Origin: Berberis thunbergii
Lineage: Eukaryota > Streptophyta > Magnoliopsida > Ranunculales > Berberidaceae
Length of the DNA stretch: 64,000 bases
Direction: 5' to 3'
Assembly (NCBI GenBank): GCA_003290165.1
Contig: QNQO01006983.1
Span: forward strand, 1 to 64,000
The position numbers and the translations under genes are program-made. This document shows, piece after piece, positions 36,351 through 48,010 of this stretch (its first letter is position 1; each line of letters starts with the position of its first letter). The notes under the pieces were generated by a model that was not told the DNA's origin, made no database searches, and worked only from the letters and a program-made list of their open reading frames with translations.

Positions 36351-38438
36351 AGAAAGTTGAGCCACATAGTGGGGTTTTGTATTTCTGCCAGTTGATCACC
36401 GAGGAAGTTGGTAGACCAGTAAGCTACATTTCCATCGTATGTTTGTTTGGTACGAGTGATACTGATCATTTTATGCATATGCTTCCAGCAAATATGGAAA
36501 ATGGCATAAATGTACATGTAGGTCAACAGTTGAGAGCTACTAAATCATAATGTAGCGGGGATGTCTTCAGAAAGAATGGATGTGGAGTAGTGTTTCAATG
36601 GCACACTACACATCCACCTATCCCAAGTTTTTTGACAACCGATATCAATTTATAGTTTATAGAAGAGACTTGGATGACAGGGTGTATGTGTTGAATTGCA
36701 ATCAAAACAATGTACTTTACCTGTAGTTCTGCACGGGAGTTTATCTTGATGTTTGACTAAATTTAGGAGGAGAAACTGTATACTCATCCAACATAATTAT
36801 GGTTTCTAGTTTCTATACCATATTTTGCTGCACGTCATGTTGTTTTAGCGTACTCTTTCAATACTGAGTTAAATTGAAATAGATTCTCTCAAATCATCCC
36901 TGAGTTGAGTTAAATTGAAATAGAACCTCTCACCATATTTTGCTGCACGTCATGTTTTACCTTAACTTGAATGTGCTGAACTACTCATCTTCAGTTCATT
37001 TCCTCCACGCTTTCGACTCAGCTTTTTCCGATTCATTGGTATTGTTTACTTCCTTAATTTGGTAGTAATTCAGAATTTATGGTTTCTCCAAATAATCCTC
37101 AATTGTTCACTATCTATAGTTACCTTTCACAGGAAAAAAAGTAGCTTACAATACCACTAGGCCAGTTCCATAAAACTGTTTAAAACACACCTTGGTTGTT
37201 TAATAATGTCTTCTCCCTGTTCCCAGTTGCTATGCTACTAAGGCTACAATTTGAATTGGCTCCTGATCTGGTTGGGGTGTCTTTAGCAGCAACGCATGCT
37301 TAGCGCTCTTTTGCAGTTTGGTTGGAGAAGGGTTGGGCCGCAAGTTATCCAGGTTCGGTCGGCTTAGGCTCATCTCCAATGGAAGAAATCTTTGAATAAT
37401 CTAATAATCCACTTTTCCATTTTTTTAGGAGCTATCAAATCCTTAATTAGGGTGTGATTCGGTTTTCTAATTTTTCAAAAATAAAGTTTGGTCTGTTTCA
37501 GTTTAGATTTTTTTAACCACAACCGATCATATCTTGCAAATGCCTGCCCATTTTGCGGAACCAGTCGTTTGTCAATTGTGCAAATGCCTACCTATTAGTT
37601 GAAATGATTAATGGAACAAGCAATCCATCCAGACATCCACTGTGTAACAGAATTCACCTTGCTTAACACACATAAACAAGAAAACAAAATGCTTCATGAA
37701 AATCCAATAGTTAATACACAGTTAACAACTTCTCTATGCTCTTCCATTAAACAAGCTTGATTTGAGTGCCAAAATGCAATTGAAGTGAATATGGCAGTCT
37801 CATACAACAAATACGTTTAAATGAGCTCCAAAACAAACCCATCATGGGAACATACAACATTTAGGCTGATTTCTTGACAGAAAAAACCAAAATTATATCA
37901 TCTGAACATCAAACACATATAAAACTGGAACCAATAATAAAGAACCTGGCAATGAGAATTGAGTATAAAATGTGGTGATAGAGAAGCAGCAGAGACTAAC
38001 ATTCCCTCATTATCACTTTCCTGTTCAAGGATGTTTCAAGGGGGTGGTATTCTCATAACTTGCCATGGGTAATAGATAAAGCAATTTGGATGTAGAGAAA
38101 TCTTCATTTCCAGAAGAAAAAAGAAAATAAAAATTCCCAAGAGAATAAAGTGCAACAATAAAGAAGATAAACCAATATTTAATTTCTGCATTTTTGGTTT
38201 AGATTGAAGTAATAGATCCCAACCCTTTGGATGTAGAGAAGAAACTTCAAATTGGACTTCGATAGAATCTTGCAATGAAAAGCAAAAACAAACAGAAAAT
38301 GAAAACCGATTTGAGAGAGAGAGAACATTTACTACTCTACGGTAGTCTACGCACCTTTGAGAGGTTGATGGTGTTTGCCAATTATCACATAATGGTGTTG
38401 TGGCCGGTGGTGCTTTGGCGCAGAGAAGAGGAACAGAG
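36351..38438. other. Kanadaptin 3' flank, no further gene identified
   Basis: The 3' untranslated region probably covers the first 400-450 bp. A small partial duplication of CATATTTTGCTGCACGTCATG occurs at about 36820 and 36932. The stretch 37650-38440 has the base composition of leader or intron sequence on the minus strand, with CT-rich sequence near 38315, but no exon I can support. Confidence 0.4.
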
Positions 38439-38443
38439 GGTGG

Positions 38444-38805
38444 CGTCACGATCTCAAAAGAGCAACCAAAACTGAAATTGGCGCAGAAAAAAAAAAAGGC
38501 GCCAAATTTAAATTCAAAAATCAAAAGCAGGGATAGTTTTGTAATTCCAATTTAGTTAGTTAGAAATATATGGCTTATAGCCAGACAAGTGTAAGCCTCT
38601 AAGTGGCTAGTTCAAAAATCTGTTAGCTCTACTGTGTATAAAAAGAGAAGAGAATTGTAATAGAATAACAGAGAAAAATTTACATCTTAGGCTTTTCTGG
38701 GTTGAGTTCACCCGAATAGAGGTTACCTTCCTATTTCAGATCAATAATAGTATCCTTCTTCATTTCCCATTCTCAATTTCTAGTTTAAGAATCACATACG
38801 TGACA
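38444..38805 (+). repeat. 5' LTR of the 38.4-kb chromovirus
   Basis: Carries a TATA box TATAAAAAG at 38637-38645, so the element's transcription start is expected shortly after. It pairs with the 3' LTR at 42272-42628. Confidence 0.93.
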
Positions 38806-38867
38806 TTTGGTATCAGAGCAGTGGCGATTCTCAGAACTGTGACAGTGATCGATTGAGATTAACAACC

Positions 38868-39735
38868 ATGGAGACCAGGGCTAAAGATGTCGAGATGTTC
38901 ATGAGGGAGACTAGGAAGAATCAGAGCGAGACTGCAAACCAAATGGAGTGGTTGAAGAACGAGTTCAAGAAACTCGCTCAGACTTAGGGAGCTCAAGATA
39001 AGCGAGTTGAAGCCCGCTTTGATCAACTGATACAACTCGTTCAAAGTCAAGCAAGAGTTGTGTGTACTGGAGAACCTAGCTCGTCTTCCTCCCCTAATTC
39101 TGGAGCTACCAACCACAAATCTGGTTCCCAAACTCCTTGGTAACACCAAGGTACATTTCCTAGAATTCCCAAATTAGATTTTCCTGTTTTTGATGGAACA
39201 AACCCCAGATCATGGGTTAAAAAATGCAATAGATACTTCACATTCTTCCAAATAGCAGAAGAGAATAAAGTCAGTATGGCATCGATTCACCTAATGGGAA
39301 AGGCAGATCTGTGGTTTCTTGACTATCAGATTGGCAAAGAAATGCTTCAATGGGGTTTATTCATTCAGGATTTGTGTGAACGATTTGAGGATTCAACCCT
39401 AGATAATTATGTGGATTCATTTAATAAGATACATCAAGAAAGAACTGTGATGGAATACTATGAACAATTTGAGGAGCTAAAATCAATCGCGTTGTCACAC
39501 AATCAACATTTGGATGAGCACTACTTCGTGTTGAGCTTCCTAAGTGGACTGCGTCCTGAGATCAAGTCTCTTGTGCAGCTTTTTAAACCCACCACCCTCA
39601 CCCAAGCCCTATCACTTGCTAGGATGAATGAGGCTTCCACTCATAAGCCTCATCCCACCAAATACATCAACTCTTTTTCATTTGTCAACAAAAACTCCAA
39701 TCACTCCACCAATACACACATCACCAACAAAGATA
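38868..39735 (+). pseudogene. gag of the chromovirus, broken
   Basis: Starts METRAKDVEMFMRETRKN, 48 bp after the PBS. An in-frame TAG near 38986 and TAA near 39140 follow. The retrotransposon gag domain proper is readable at 39150-39660: FDGTNPRSWV, ADLWFLDYQIGK, and YYEQFEELKS through LSFLSGLRPEIKSL. This domain packages element RNA in a cytoplasmic particle. The CCHC zinc knuckle is absent; the frame passes directly into RT sequence near 39738. Confidence 0.85.
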
Positions 39736-39737
39736 AA

Positions 39738-40927
39738 TTTCTAATGCCTTTAATTGATGAGTTACTTGAAGAGCTACATGGAGCCACCGTATTCTCCAAA
39801 CTAGACTTGAGATCAGGTTACCATCAAATCCTTATCCATCCCCCAATATCCACAAAACAACTTTTAAAACTCACCACAGACACTTCGAGTTCAAAGTCAT
39901 GCCATTTGGTTTAACCAATGCACCCGCATCCTTCCAAGCATTGATGAACCAACTCTTCCAAGCCTTACTGAGGAAGTTTGTCCTAGTATTTTTTGATGAT
40001 ATCCTTGTATACAATTCCTCTCTTCCTCTTCACCAAAGACATCTCAAAGCTGTTTTTCCATCCTTAGACAAAACCAATTGTATGTCAAGGAATCCAAATG
40101 TTCCTTTACCCAACCTAGATTAGAATACATTGGACACATCATTAGTGGCCAAGGTGTAGAAGCAGACCCAAGCAAGATAACAGGCATGACAAACTGGCCT
40201 ATGCCTACAAATATCAAACAATTAAGGGGTTTCTTGGGTCTCACAGGGTATTACAGGAAATTCATACAAGGATACGGGCAAATAACACTTCTTTTAACTG
40301 GCCTATTAAAAAAAAATTTCCATTGGTCCTCCTTAGCCTTTGAAGCATTTACACTACTAAAGGCAGCCATGTGTAAAGCTCCAGTGTTGGCACTCTCAGA
40401 CTTCAGCCTACCCTTTGTCATTGAAACTGACGCTTGCTCAAGAGGTGTGGGAGCAGTCCTCCCTCAACATGGCAAACCCATTGCTTTTTTTAGTAAAGCC
40501 CTCAGTCCAAAAAACCTCACACTATCCACTTACGAGAAAGAGTTGCTTGCTATTGTCATGGCCATACATAGATGGAGATCATACTTATTGGGCTCTAAGT
40601 TTCAGATATAATACGGACCATCAAAGTATCAAGTACTTCCTTGCTCAAAAGGTCACTACTATGACACAACAAAAGTGGCTATCTAAACTCCTTGACTTCG
40701 ATTATGAGATCCATTACAAAAAAGGAACAAACAACTCAGTTGCAGATGCTCTTTCAAGGTGTATTGAACCAACATTGCAATGCTCAATAATTTCAGTCAT
40801 CTCCCCTCAATGGATTCAGGATGTAATCACTTCTTATGAGCAGGACAACCTTGCTCAACAACTCTACCAACAACTTCTGTTACAACCTCAGTCAAAGCCT
40901 CCCTTCACATTGCTGAATGGTCTAATA
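39738..40927 (+). pseudogene. Reverse transcriptase and RNase H of the chromovirus, broken
   Basis: Begins abruptly inside the RT palm at [20 protein letters not shown], so the first RT blocks and the protease are deleted. [13 protein letters not shown] (39899) and the catalytic VFFDDILVY (about 39985-40010) follow after a frameshift. Another shift near 40080 leads to GFLGLTGYYRKFI. RNase H follows with FVIETDACSRGVGAVL, ELLAIVMAI and NTDHQSIKYFL, again with a shift near 40610. It stops at TAA near 40928. Loss of frame in at least three places excludes function. Confidence 0.9.
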
Positions 40928-41059
40928 TAATACAGACAACAACAACAACTCTACATTGGATCAACTGGCTCTCTCTGACAGCACCTCCTACAGGAACTAC
41001 ACAAGTCATCTCTTGGTGGCCAATCAGGTATTACCACCACCTACAAGAGCCGGCAACAA

Positions 41060-42235
41060 TATTTTTTCTGGCCCAAGATGAAAGCCTCAGTCCTCAAATA
41101 CATCACTGACTGTGATATATGTCAGAGAAATAAAAATGATAAGGCTCCTTATGGTGGTTTCCTTCAACCTCTACCTATTCCAGACCAGGCCTGGCAGCAC
41201 ATATCGATGGATTTCATTGAAGGACTCCCTCTGTCTAACAACAAGTCACTAATACTAGTGGTGGTAGACCGACTCACTAAATATATCCACTTCTTGTCCT
41301 TATCACATCCATTCACTTCCACCATGGTAGCTGAACTTTTCCTCCAACACATCTACAAATTACATGGCCTACCCACCTCCATTATATCTAATCGGGACAA
41401 GATCTTCCTGAGTGCTTTCTGGCAGGACTTATTCACAGCCTTGGGTACCACCTTGAGTATGAGCTCCTCTTACCATCCCCAAACGGACGACCAAATGGAG
41501 CGCACCAATGCCTGTTTGGAAACTTACCTGCGTTGTATGACTAGTGATGCTCCATCACAATGGACCAAGTGGTTATATCTAGCAGAATACTAGTTCAATA
41601 CGTCTTACCATTCGAGCTTACAACTCTCCCCTTTCCAGGCTTTATACGGGTATACTCCACCATTATTAGCTCTTCATCCCTTAGCTAATACTGCCATAAC
41701 TGAAGTCCAACAGTACTTAGCTGAAAGAGATCATATGTTATCTATTATAAAGGAAAAGCTTCATTGAGCTCAGGAGAAAATGAAGGCTTACGCAGACAGG
41801 AACATATCTGACAGAGAATTTTCAGTTGGAGATTGGGTTTATCTTTGTCTTCAACCTTATCGACAAACATCAGTCAGCATCAGGAGAAACCTTAAACTAT
41901 CATCTAGATTCTACGGTCCATTCCAGGTGATTGAACGCATTGGTGATGTAGCTTACAAGCTGGAATTACCACCTCGATCGAGAATCCACAATGTGTTCCA
42001 TGTATCTTAGTTAAAGAAAAAATTGGGAGCTTCCATCATTCTCACTCCCCTACTCCCTCTGGTTGATCACTCAGGAAACTTCAGGGTTGAACCAACAACT
42101 ATCTTAGGCCGCAGACTGGTCCCTCGACACAATAAAGCAGTAACCCAAGTACTAGTTCAATGGTCAAACTCCTCACAAAAAGGATTCTACATGGGAAGAT
42201 TAGCAACACATCCAAGCCATGTTCCCATCCTTTAA
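41060..42235 (+). pseudogene. Integrase and chromodomain of the chromovirus, broken
   Basis: Zinc-binding end (CDICQRNKN, 41108), then the DDE core: first Asp in MDFIEGLPLS (41206), second in SNRDKIF (41388; usual SDRD changed to NRD), Glu in QTDDQMERTN (41480). A TAG near 41591 and a TGA near 41765 interrupt it. The integrase C-terminus is [13 protein letters not shown] through [19 protein letters not shown] (41835-41965). A TAG (about 42008) precedes the chromodomain-like tail with ILGRRLVPRHNKAVTQVLVQW (42085-42235), which in this clade targets insertion to chromatin. Confidence 0.9.
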
Positions 42236-42271
42236 TCCTTGAGGACAAGGATTTTCTTAAGGGGAGGGCAA

Positions 42272-42628
42272 TGTCACGATCTCAAGAGAGCAACCAAAAC
42301 TGAAATTGGCGCAAAAAAAAGGTGCCAAATTTAAATTCAAAAATCAAAAGCAAGGATAGTTTTGTAATCCAAGTTTAGTTAGTTAGAAATATATGGCTTA
42401 TAGCCAGACAAGTGTAAGCCTCTAAGTGGCTAGTTCAAAAATCTGTTAGATTTACTGTGTATAAAAAGAGAAGAGAATTGTAATAGAAGAACAGAGAAGA
42501 ATTTACATATTTGGCTTTACTGGGTTGAGTTCACCCGAAGAGAGGTTACCTTCCTGTTTCAGATCAATAATAGTATCCTTCTTCATTTCCCATTCTCAAT
42601 TTCTAGTTTAAAAATAACATACGTGACA
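42272..42628 (+). repeat. 3' LTR of the 38.4-kb chromovirus
   Basis: Partner of 38444-38805, with the same TATA-containing U3 and the same terminal ACGTGACA. Followed directly by the GGTGG target duplication. Confidence 0.93.
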
Positions 42629-42633
42629 GGTGG

Positions 42634-43010
42634 TCGATGATGAGGGTGGTTGATACCTTGACGGTGGTCGATGGTGGTCAGTGAAGATTGGAAGTTTGAT
42701 TGGGGGTAGATGAAGATTTGTTACTTGTTCTTGATGGCTTGGAAATTATTTTAGAGAGAGAGGAGACAAAGGGTGGTTGATGATGAGAGAGATAGGAGGG
42801 TGGTTGATGCTTTGACGGTGATCGATAGTGGTCAGTGGAGATTGGAAGACTGAGTGGGGTTGATGAAGATCTGTTACTTGATCTTGACGGTTTGGAAGTT
42901 TGAAGTTCTTTGAGAGAGAGAGGAGACAGATGGTGGTTGATGATGGTCGATGATGAGGGTGGTTGATGACTTGACAGTATCGATAGTGACCGATGGTGGC
43001 GTGGTGCTAG
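42634..43010. repeat. Imperfect tandem repeats of about 150-170 bp (GGTGGTTGATGATG type)
   Basis: Two to three degenerate copies. Each contains a GGTGGTTGAT phrase, CAGTGRAGATTGGAAG, a GATGAAGAT-TGTTACTTG-TCTTGA segment and a GAGAGAGAGGAGACA tract. They lie immediately right of the chromovirus target site; the GGTGG target itself belongs to this repeat type. Confidence 0.7.
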
Positions 43011-43344
43011 GAAGTTCTTTTATAGATAAAGGAGAAATTGAGGGAGATGAGACGCTGAAGGAGAAAAACACTCTTATATTACTTAGGTTTTGTGCTTGTG
43101 CGAGGGTAATTGGGAAAACATATGTACAAAAGACATACAATAATGCTAGGAAACCATGTTTTATAAACATGTTTCGTAGCCATGTTGAGGTATATATCCA
43201 CCTCAACATTTTAACAAAAATGAAAATGGGAAAAACTATTGAATTTTCAGATCTCTTTAACCATACTATGTTAAGCATGCCCATCTCATCATCATTGTCA
43301 CAAAGCATAAACATATCAAGAGAGGCAGTAGCAGAGGTCGCAAC

Positions 43345-43475
43345 CCAATCATCAAACACATTGTCGAGCTCGTTGTCAAGAACAACAACCCCATTGGCGG
43401 AGGTGGGATCATCAAACACACTGTCGAGCTAGTCGTCAAGAACAACAACCCCATTGGCAGAAGTGGGATCATCAA
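43345..43475 (-). repeat. 60-bp tandem repeat, coding-like on minus
   Basis: An exact 60-bp period (about 2.2 copies) around TCAAGAACAACAACCCCATT. On the minus strand it stays open and encodes a 20-residue acidic repeat (FDDPTSANGVVVLDNELDNV). The surrounding open frame (42874-43419, minus) has no recognised relatives. Could be a fragment of an unknown gene. Confidence 0.6.
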
Positions 43476-43499
43476 GTTCTTCAATCAATCCTCTGTTTT

Positions 43500-45480
43500 C
43501 TCAATCCCACTCTCAATTCTTTTCTCATAAAGTATAATCCAACTAAATTACACCCTTTCATCTTCTCTCACAAAACCCATCTTTATAAAATCAAAATTTC
43601 TTCCAAAAACAGAGTCTCTCTCTATGTAAAAGATGAAAACATAGCAAAGGAAACACAGAGGTGAAGAAGAAAAAGTTTTCATCTCTCTGTCTTCCTTCCA
43701 ACTTTTTCTCGGTTTGTCAAATTCAGTTAAAGATTGAATTTTGTCCATGAGAATTCGACTTCCTGCTTTTCTTCTCCAATTTTTTTTACTCAAATCAACA
43801 CTAGAAATCTCGAAAAAGTCCTTCAATCAATTCATAATGACAGTTCATACTTCTCTTCCTCTTCTTCCCCAATTTCTTTGTCTCACTCTTCTTCCCTCTC
43901 ATTCACACACTCTCTCCCTTTCAGCGCTACGGCTCTGCCGCTCGGCCATCGTCTAAGTGGAACTGCTTGCTGATCAACTGATCTTGGTGGACCATTTGCT
44001 AATTCCTTCCTTCTATCATTCGACATAACCTATTCTTTGTGGGGAAGAGAAGAATGCAAATGGGGAAGGGGAAGTGTTTTTAGAGGTAAAGAAAGAGTAG
44101 CAGAAGTGGTTCAATGGAGAGAAAGGTGAATGGGCCTATGAGGAGACATAAAATAGGTAAACTTGCTTTTACTCCTTTTTTCTTCATTCCTCGTGTTAAT
44201 GACGTGGATGTCCACATCAACATGGTTACTAAACATATTTGCCTAGCCAGACTAAAAGACATATATACATTTTTGGGGTGAGAAAAATTCAAATTGCATT
44301 CAGTTCGGGTTTGAGCATTCAATTTCTAATTTTGTTCGATTTCAGTTTTTTCGGCTCGGTTCGGCCAATTGGTTGATTTTCAAGGCCCAATTAACACCTC
44401 TATCATTAATAATTTAATATGTAATTAATAAATAAGATGCAATTACCTCCCCGAAACCTATAGGTCTTACTGCAATGTGCATATTGTGTCATTGATTGTC
44501 GCCCTACTTCTATTTGTCGAAATGTGATCCAAGTGGGTTCAAACACTTAAAGAGCACATTTACTGAAACAAACACGATTGCCTTGAAAGATGTTCCCTTC
44601 ATTATTCCTCTATGTTGTATACAAAATGTGGTTCCTTTGGGTTGACTCATGTAATGGTTAAGTTCCATTAACCATTTATTTTCCTTTATAATATACTAGA
44701 ATATGCCCCGTACCGTTGACACTCCATATAATTTTATTTTGCTAAATATTTTGTACTGAACACATCTATAAACTTATATAGAGTTAGACTCAGTCATATT
44801 TGAATCAGTTGGAAAAAAATTTAAACGCCGAGAATGAGTTCTCCCCCAATATTTGAATTCACCAAAATATGAAGTTTAAAGTTTTTGTTTAAATGAGCAT
44901 TAAGATCCCCGATTCATTTTTTCTGGTATGATCGGCTTATCTCATTGCTTTGAAAAATATTAAAAACGTGAAATACTTTATATATTTTTAATTATAGAAT
45001 ATATATTTTTAAAATTTTAGCGCTCGTGTTGATCATTGATTTTGTTAGAAAGATCTTTAAAAACGCATTTCAACGATATTAACTTTACAAAAATTCGATA
45101 ACGATGTAGATAATTATGATAATTTTCATTTTGCTAAAAACAAAACACAATATTTTCTCTCTCCACCACATGTACATTCCACCAATTTTTTTCAAAAGTT
45201 TTTCATTAATTTTGCCCTTCTACATGTTTTATATTTACAAATATGCCATCATGGGAAATGAATCTCAACCATCAAATTCAATACATTTCCCAATTTTTAA
45301 TCTTAACCCTCTTTTATCTCTAATTCTTTTGATTTGACTTTGTCCCTGTCAGCAATGAATAGTAAAACACAACTCTGAATTGTAACATAGATATAAATTA
45401 AGTTTTGACTAAAAATAATTGTTTCTCTTACATATATTAAAAAAAATCCTCGAGAATTGTTCAATCAAACATCGTATCCC
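43500..45480. other. Intergenic stretch, no gene seen
   Basis: AT-rich with a CT-rich part (43830-43935) that mimics a leader, but no supported exon follows. Confidence 0.4.
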
Positions 45481-45485
45481 ACGTA

Positions 45486-45746
45486 GGGTGTGTTTGGTTG
45501 CATGAAATTCTATGCCATGAAAATTCATGAGGGATCCCTACATTTTAGGCTAAATTGATATATCACTCGAAATCTATCATTTGATCAACATTTGATTTTG
45601 TGATCAATGGCGGTCATGGGACTTTCATTCCTGCCATTGATCAAATATCAAATGGTGGATGTGGAGTTATACATCAATTTAACATAAAATATAGGGGTCA
45701 CTTCATAAATTTCTATGACATAGGATTTCATGCAACCAAACACACC
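45486..45746. mobile_element. MITE, Tourist-like, copy 2
   Basis: TIRs GGGTGTGTTTGGTTGCATGA (45486) and complement TCATGCAACCAAACACACC (ending 45746). About 260 bp, non-coding, same family as 18339-18576. An inner inverted repeat around ATCAAATGGTGGA suggests a foldable element. Confidence 0.7.
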
Positions 45747-45865
45747 TGTAGATCAATCACATGAAAGAAGGGTCCAAAGAGAAAATAGGAAAAATTATTC
45801 TCAACAAACCCATAAGTCTCTTTTCGGGTTTGATGCCAGTTTTTCTTGTTTTTCTAAAGAGTCCT

Positions 45866-45985
45866 TCTAGAGAGTGAGGGAAGGAGCAAGGAAACACCCA
45901 TCCCCCTCGAGATAAGCGAGGGCGCACATCTCAAAGAGATGGGTGGCTCGCTCCCTTTTCCTCGCTCCTTCCCTTGCTCCCTAGA
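45866..45985. mobile_element. Foldback MITE (GAGGAAACGAGCGAGG family), copy 1
   Basis: The left arm, from CTAGAGAGTGAGGGAAGGAGC, pairs with the right arm GCTCCTTCCCTTGCTCCCTAG. The centre includes AAGCGAGGGCGCACATCTC. About 120 bp, diverged relative of copies 2-4. Confidence 0.6.
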
Positions 45986-46080
45986 ATTTTCGGTTTCTAA
46001 AATAAAGTAGGTTAATTCTAGGGAACGAGGGAACGCGCGAGGGAAGGCTCAATAATGTAATTGTTTGAACATAAATTCTA

Positions 46081-46245
46081 AATGTCGAGGAAGTGGGCGA
46101 GGAAACGAGCGAGGGGAGGGAGGTGGCGGGGTGGGGACCGTTCACCTCCCTCCAGATGTGTGCCATCGATTTTGCATGCACATCTCAAAAAAGGTAAACG
46201 ATCTCCACCCCACCACCTCCCTCCCCTCGCTCGTTTCCTCGCCAT
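46081..46245. mobile_element. Foldback MITE (GAGGAAACGAGCGAGG family), copy 2
   Basis: The arm GCGAGGAAACGAGCGAGGGG (46097) is complementary to CCCCTCGCTCGTTTCCTCGC near 46223-46242. Further pairing involves GGAGGTGG/CCACCTCC and GGGGTGGG/CCCACCCC-like blocks. Would form a long hairpin if transcribed. Non-coding. Confidence 0.75.
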
Positions 46246-46689
46246 GTAAAACTTCTCTTGACTGAATTATCCATCCATTTTTTTTTTTTTTTTTTTTCTT
46301 CTTTCTGTTATTGGAAAAAAGAAACTTGTTTGTTATTGTGGAGTGTATGTGTGATCCCAAGTAGCAGGCACAATTTCTGCTTTGTGTGTGTGTTGGCTGG
46401 CTGGAGCAGAGTATGAGTCAGTGAAGGGATGGGGTGGGAGGCCAAATCTGGTAGAGAGAGAGTGTGCGGGCCCTGAGCCGATGACCCAGTGAGTGAAGAG
46501 AGAGAAAAATTAGTAAAACGAGGGATTCGCTGTTGCCGGTTTCTCCCCAGCAAGTAGTATGCCTGCTTTGACGGTGATGGGCCCAATGGCTTATCTCCAC
46601 GTCATTTCTACGTTTTCTCCTGCCATATCCGCCCCTTTACTAATTTTATATTTATTTTACATCTGACGCTCCACGTTGCATCCATCTTT

Positions 46690-46744
46690 TGAAGAGGACG
46701 GTCAGGATACCATTTCTGGACCCTTCTCATCTTCTTCTCTTCTT

Positions 46745-46776
<32 letters not shown>

Positions 46777-47779
46777 CAGAAGCAAGCAAGGGTTTTTATT
46801 AGTGTTGTTCTAAAGAAGAAGAAGTTGTAAACCTGGTCTCGCTCCCAAGTCCCACCTCACTCACCTATATCAATCGGGTATCTCTCTCTCTCATATCAGT
46901 TCAGTTCAGTTCAGTTCAGTGGAACCGAATCATGAATTAATTGAAGATACCAAGCAAGGGAAGGGAAGGCGAGAAGAAGAAGAAGATAAACGTTTCGGAG
47001 GCGGAGAGATCGAATCGTGACCGTCGATTCTTTTCTCTCGAACGATCTGATCCGTTGATTAAGAATAATCTTCATCTATTGACGGTTCTCGGTTCATTCA
47101 GCGAACGAACTTGTCGTTTTCGTACTGGATCTGCCAATCTCGTGAGTCATTCGGTTTATCCTTCTTTCATTCTTCACTTCATCCTAATTACGTTATTCAG
47201 ACCTACGTCTCCTTATCAGATTTCAATTTGATGTATTGCACTCTTAGATCTTCGAAAACTTTACTGATTCGATGTGCAATTCATATATTTGTTGGCTTTA
47301 TATGAAATTTTAGGGTTATTCATTGCATTTTTATCGAAATCACTGAAACTATGTGATTTTGATCAGGAAAACTAGTTTCCTTCAATTTCTCTTCATAACT
47401 TAATTGAAACACTAATAGATCTATGAAAACTTTCAAGTGAGTTTTACATATTTGGACATTTGCTCAAACGATTGGAAGTCGGCTACTTTTCTCTTGATTC
47501 TATTTTCGCCTATTTTTCTAGTATGTATTCTATAGTTTATCCACTTCCTTCATTGTTTCTTCAAACTGAATGATTGCTGTCTATTACTTGTGGATCAAGA
47601 AACAGTCAACTTGTTATTTATTTTTGCCAGACTTTTCTTTTGATTCAACTACACTGCTGTGTGTCTCTAATTAGATCCTATACCACAGATTTTGGATCTT
47701 CTGCTTCGCCCGGCATCAGATCAGATGGCTTTGTTGATGTAGGAAGTAACCACCATCCTTTCGTTTGTCCCTGGACATT

Positions 47780-47815
<36 letters not shown>

Positions 47816-48010
47816 TATGACCTTTTTTGACGTGACAAGTTGCAATGCAAAGCTTGGCGAATTGATTAATGAGTGATTGGAAAACCTATATTTTGCTATT
47901 AGAATTAGTTTTGGCATTGGAGTTTGGCTTTGACGTGAGAGGGAAGGAGCCATCTCTTCTCTGCAGGTGCCAGCCTCCAAAACTAAAGCCAACGCTTTGC
48001 GTTTCCTTCC
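46690..48010 (+). promoter_or_regulatory. PI4K gamma leader with an intron
   Basis: The leader probably begins near 46700-46740. It contains (GA)n at 46747-46775 and five tandem TTCAG units at 46897-46920. A donor GTGAGT at 47142 and an acceptor CTCTGCAG ending 47966 define an 825-bp leader intron that holds an (AT)n microsatellite (about 47782-47812). After splicing, 44 nt precede the ATG at 48011. A two-codon upstream frame ATG-AAT-TAA lies at 46932-46940. CCACGTCA (about 46598) may be an ABRE/G-box-like site. Confidence 0.55.

Larger units (their letters stand above)
38444..42628 (+). mobile_element. Ty3/gypsy chromovirus, internally deleted, with both LTRs
   Basis: LTRs at 38444-38805 and 42272-42628 (362 and 357 bp), ends TG...CA (first base of the left copy is C). 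They are flanked by a perfect 5-bp duplication GGTGG (38439-38443, 42629-42633). PBS TGGTATCAGAGC at 38808-38819; polypurine tract AAGGGGAGGGCAA just before 42272. By eye the LTRs differ at about 18 substitutions plus a poly-A indel. The internal region is only about 3.5 kb. The coding order is gag, RT, RNase H, integrase, chromodomain, with protease and the start of RT missing. Several stops and frameshifts; inactive. Confidence 0.95.

Noticed and set aside
38036..38524. 162-residue minus-strand gene
   Set aside because: Overlaps the 5' LTR and has no family features.
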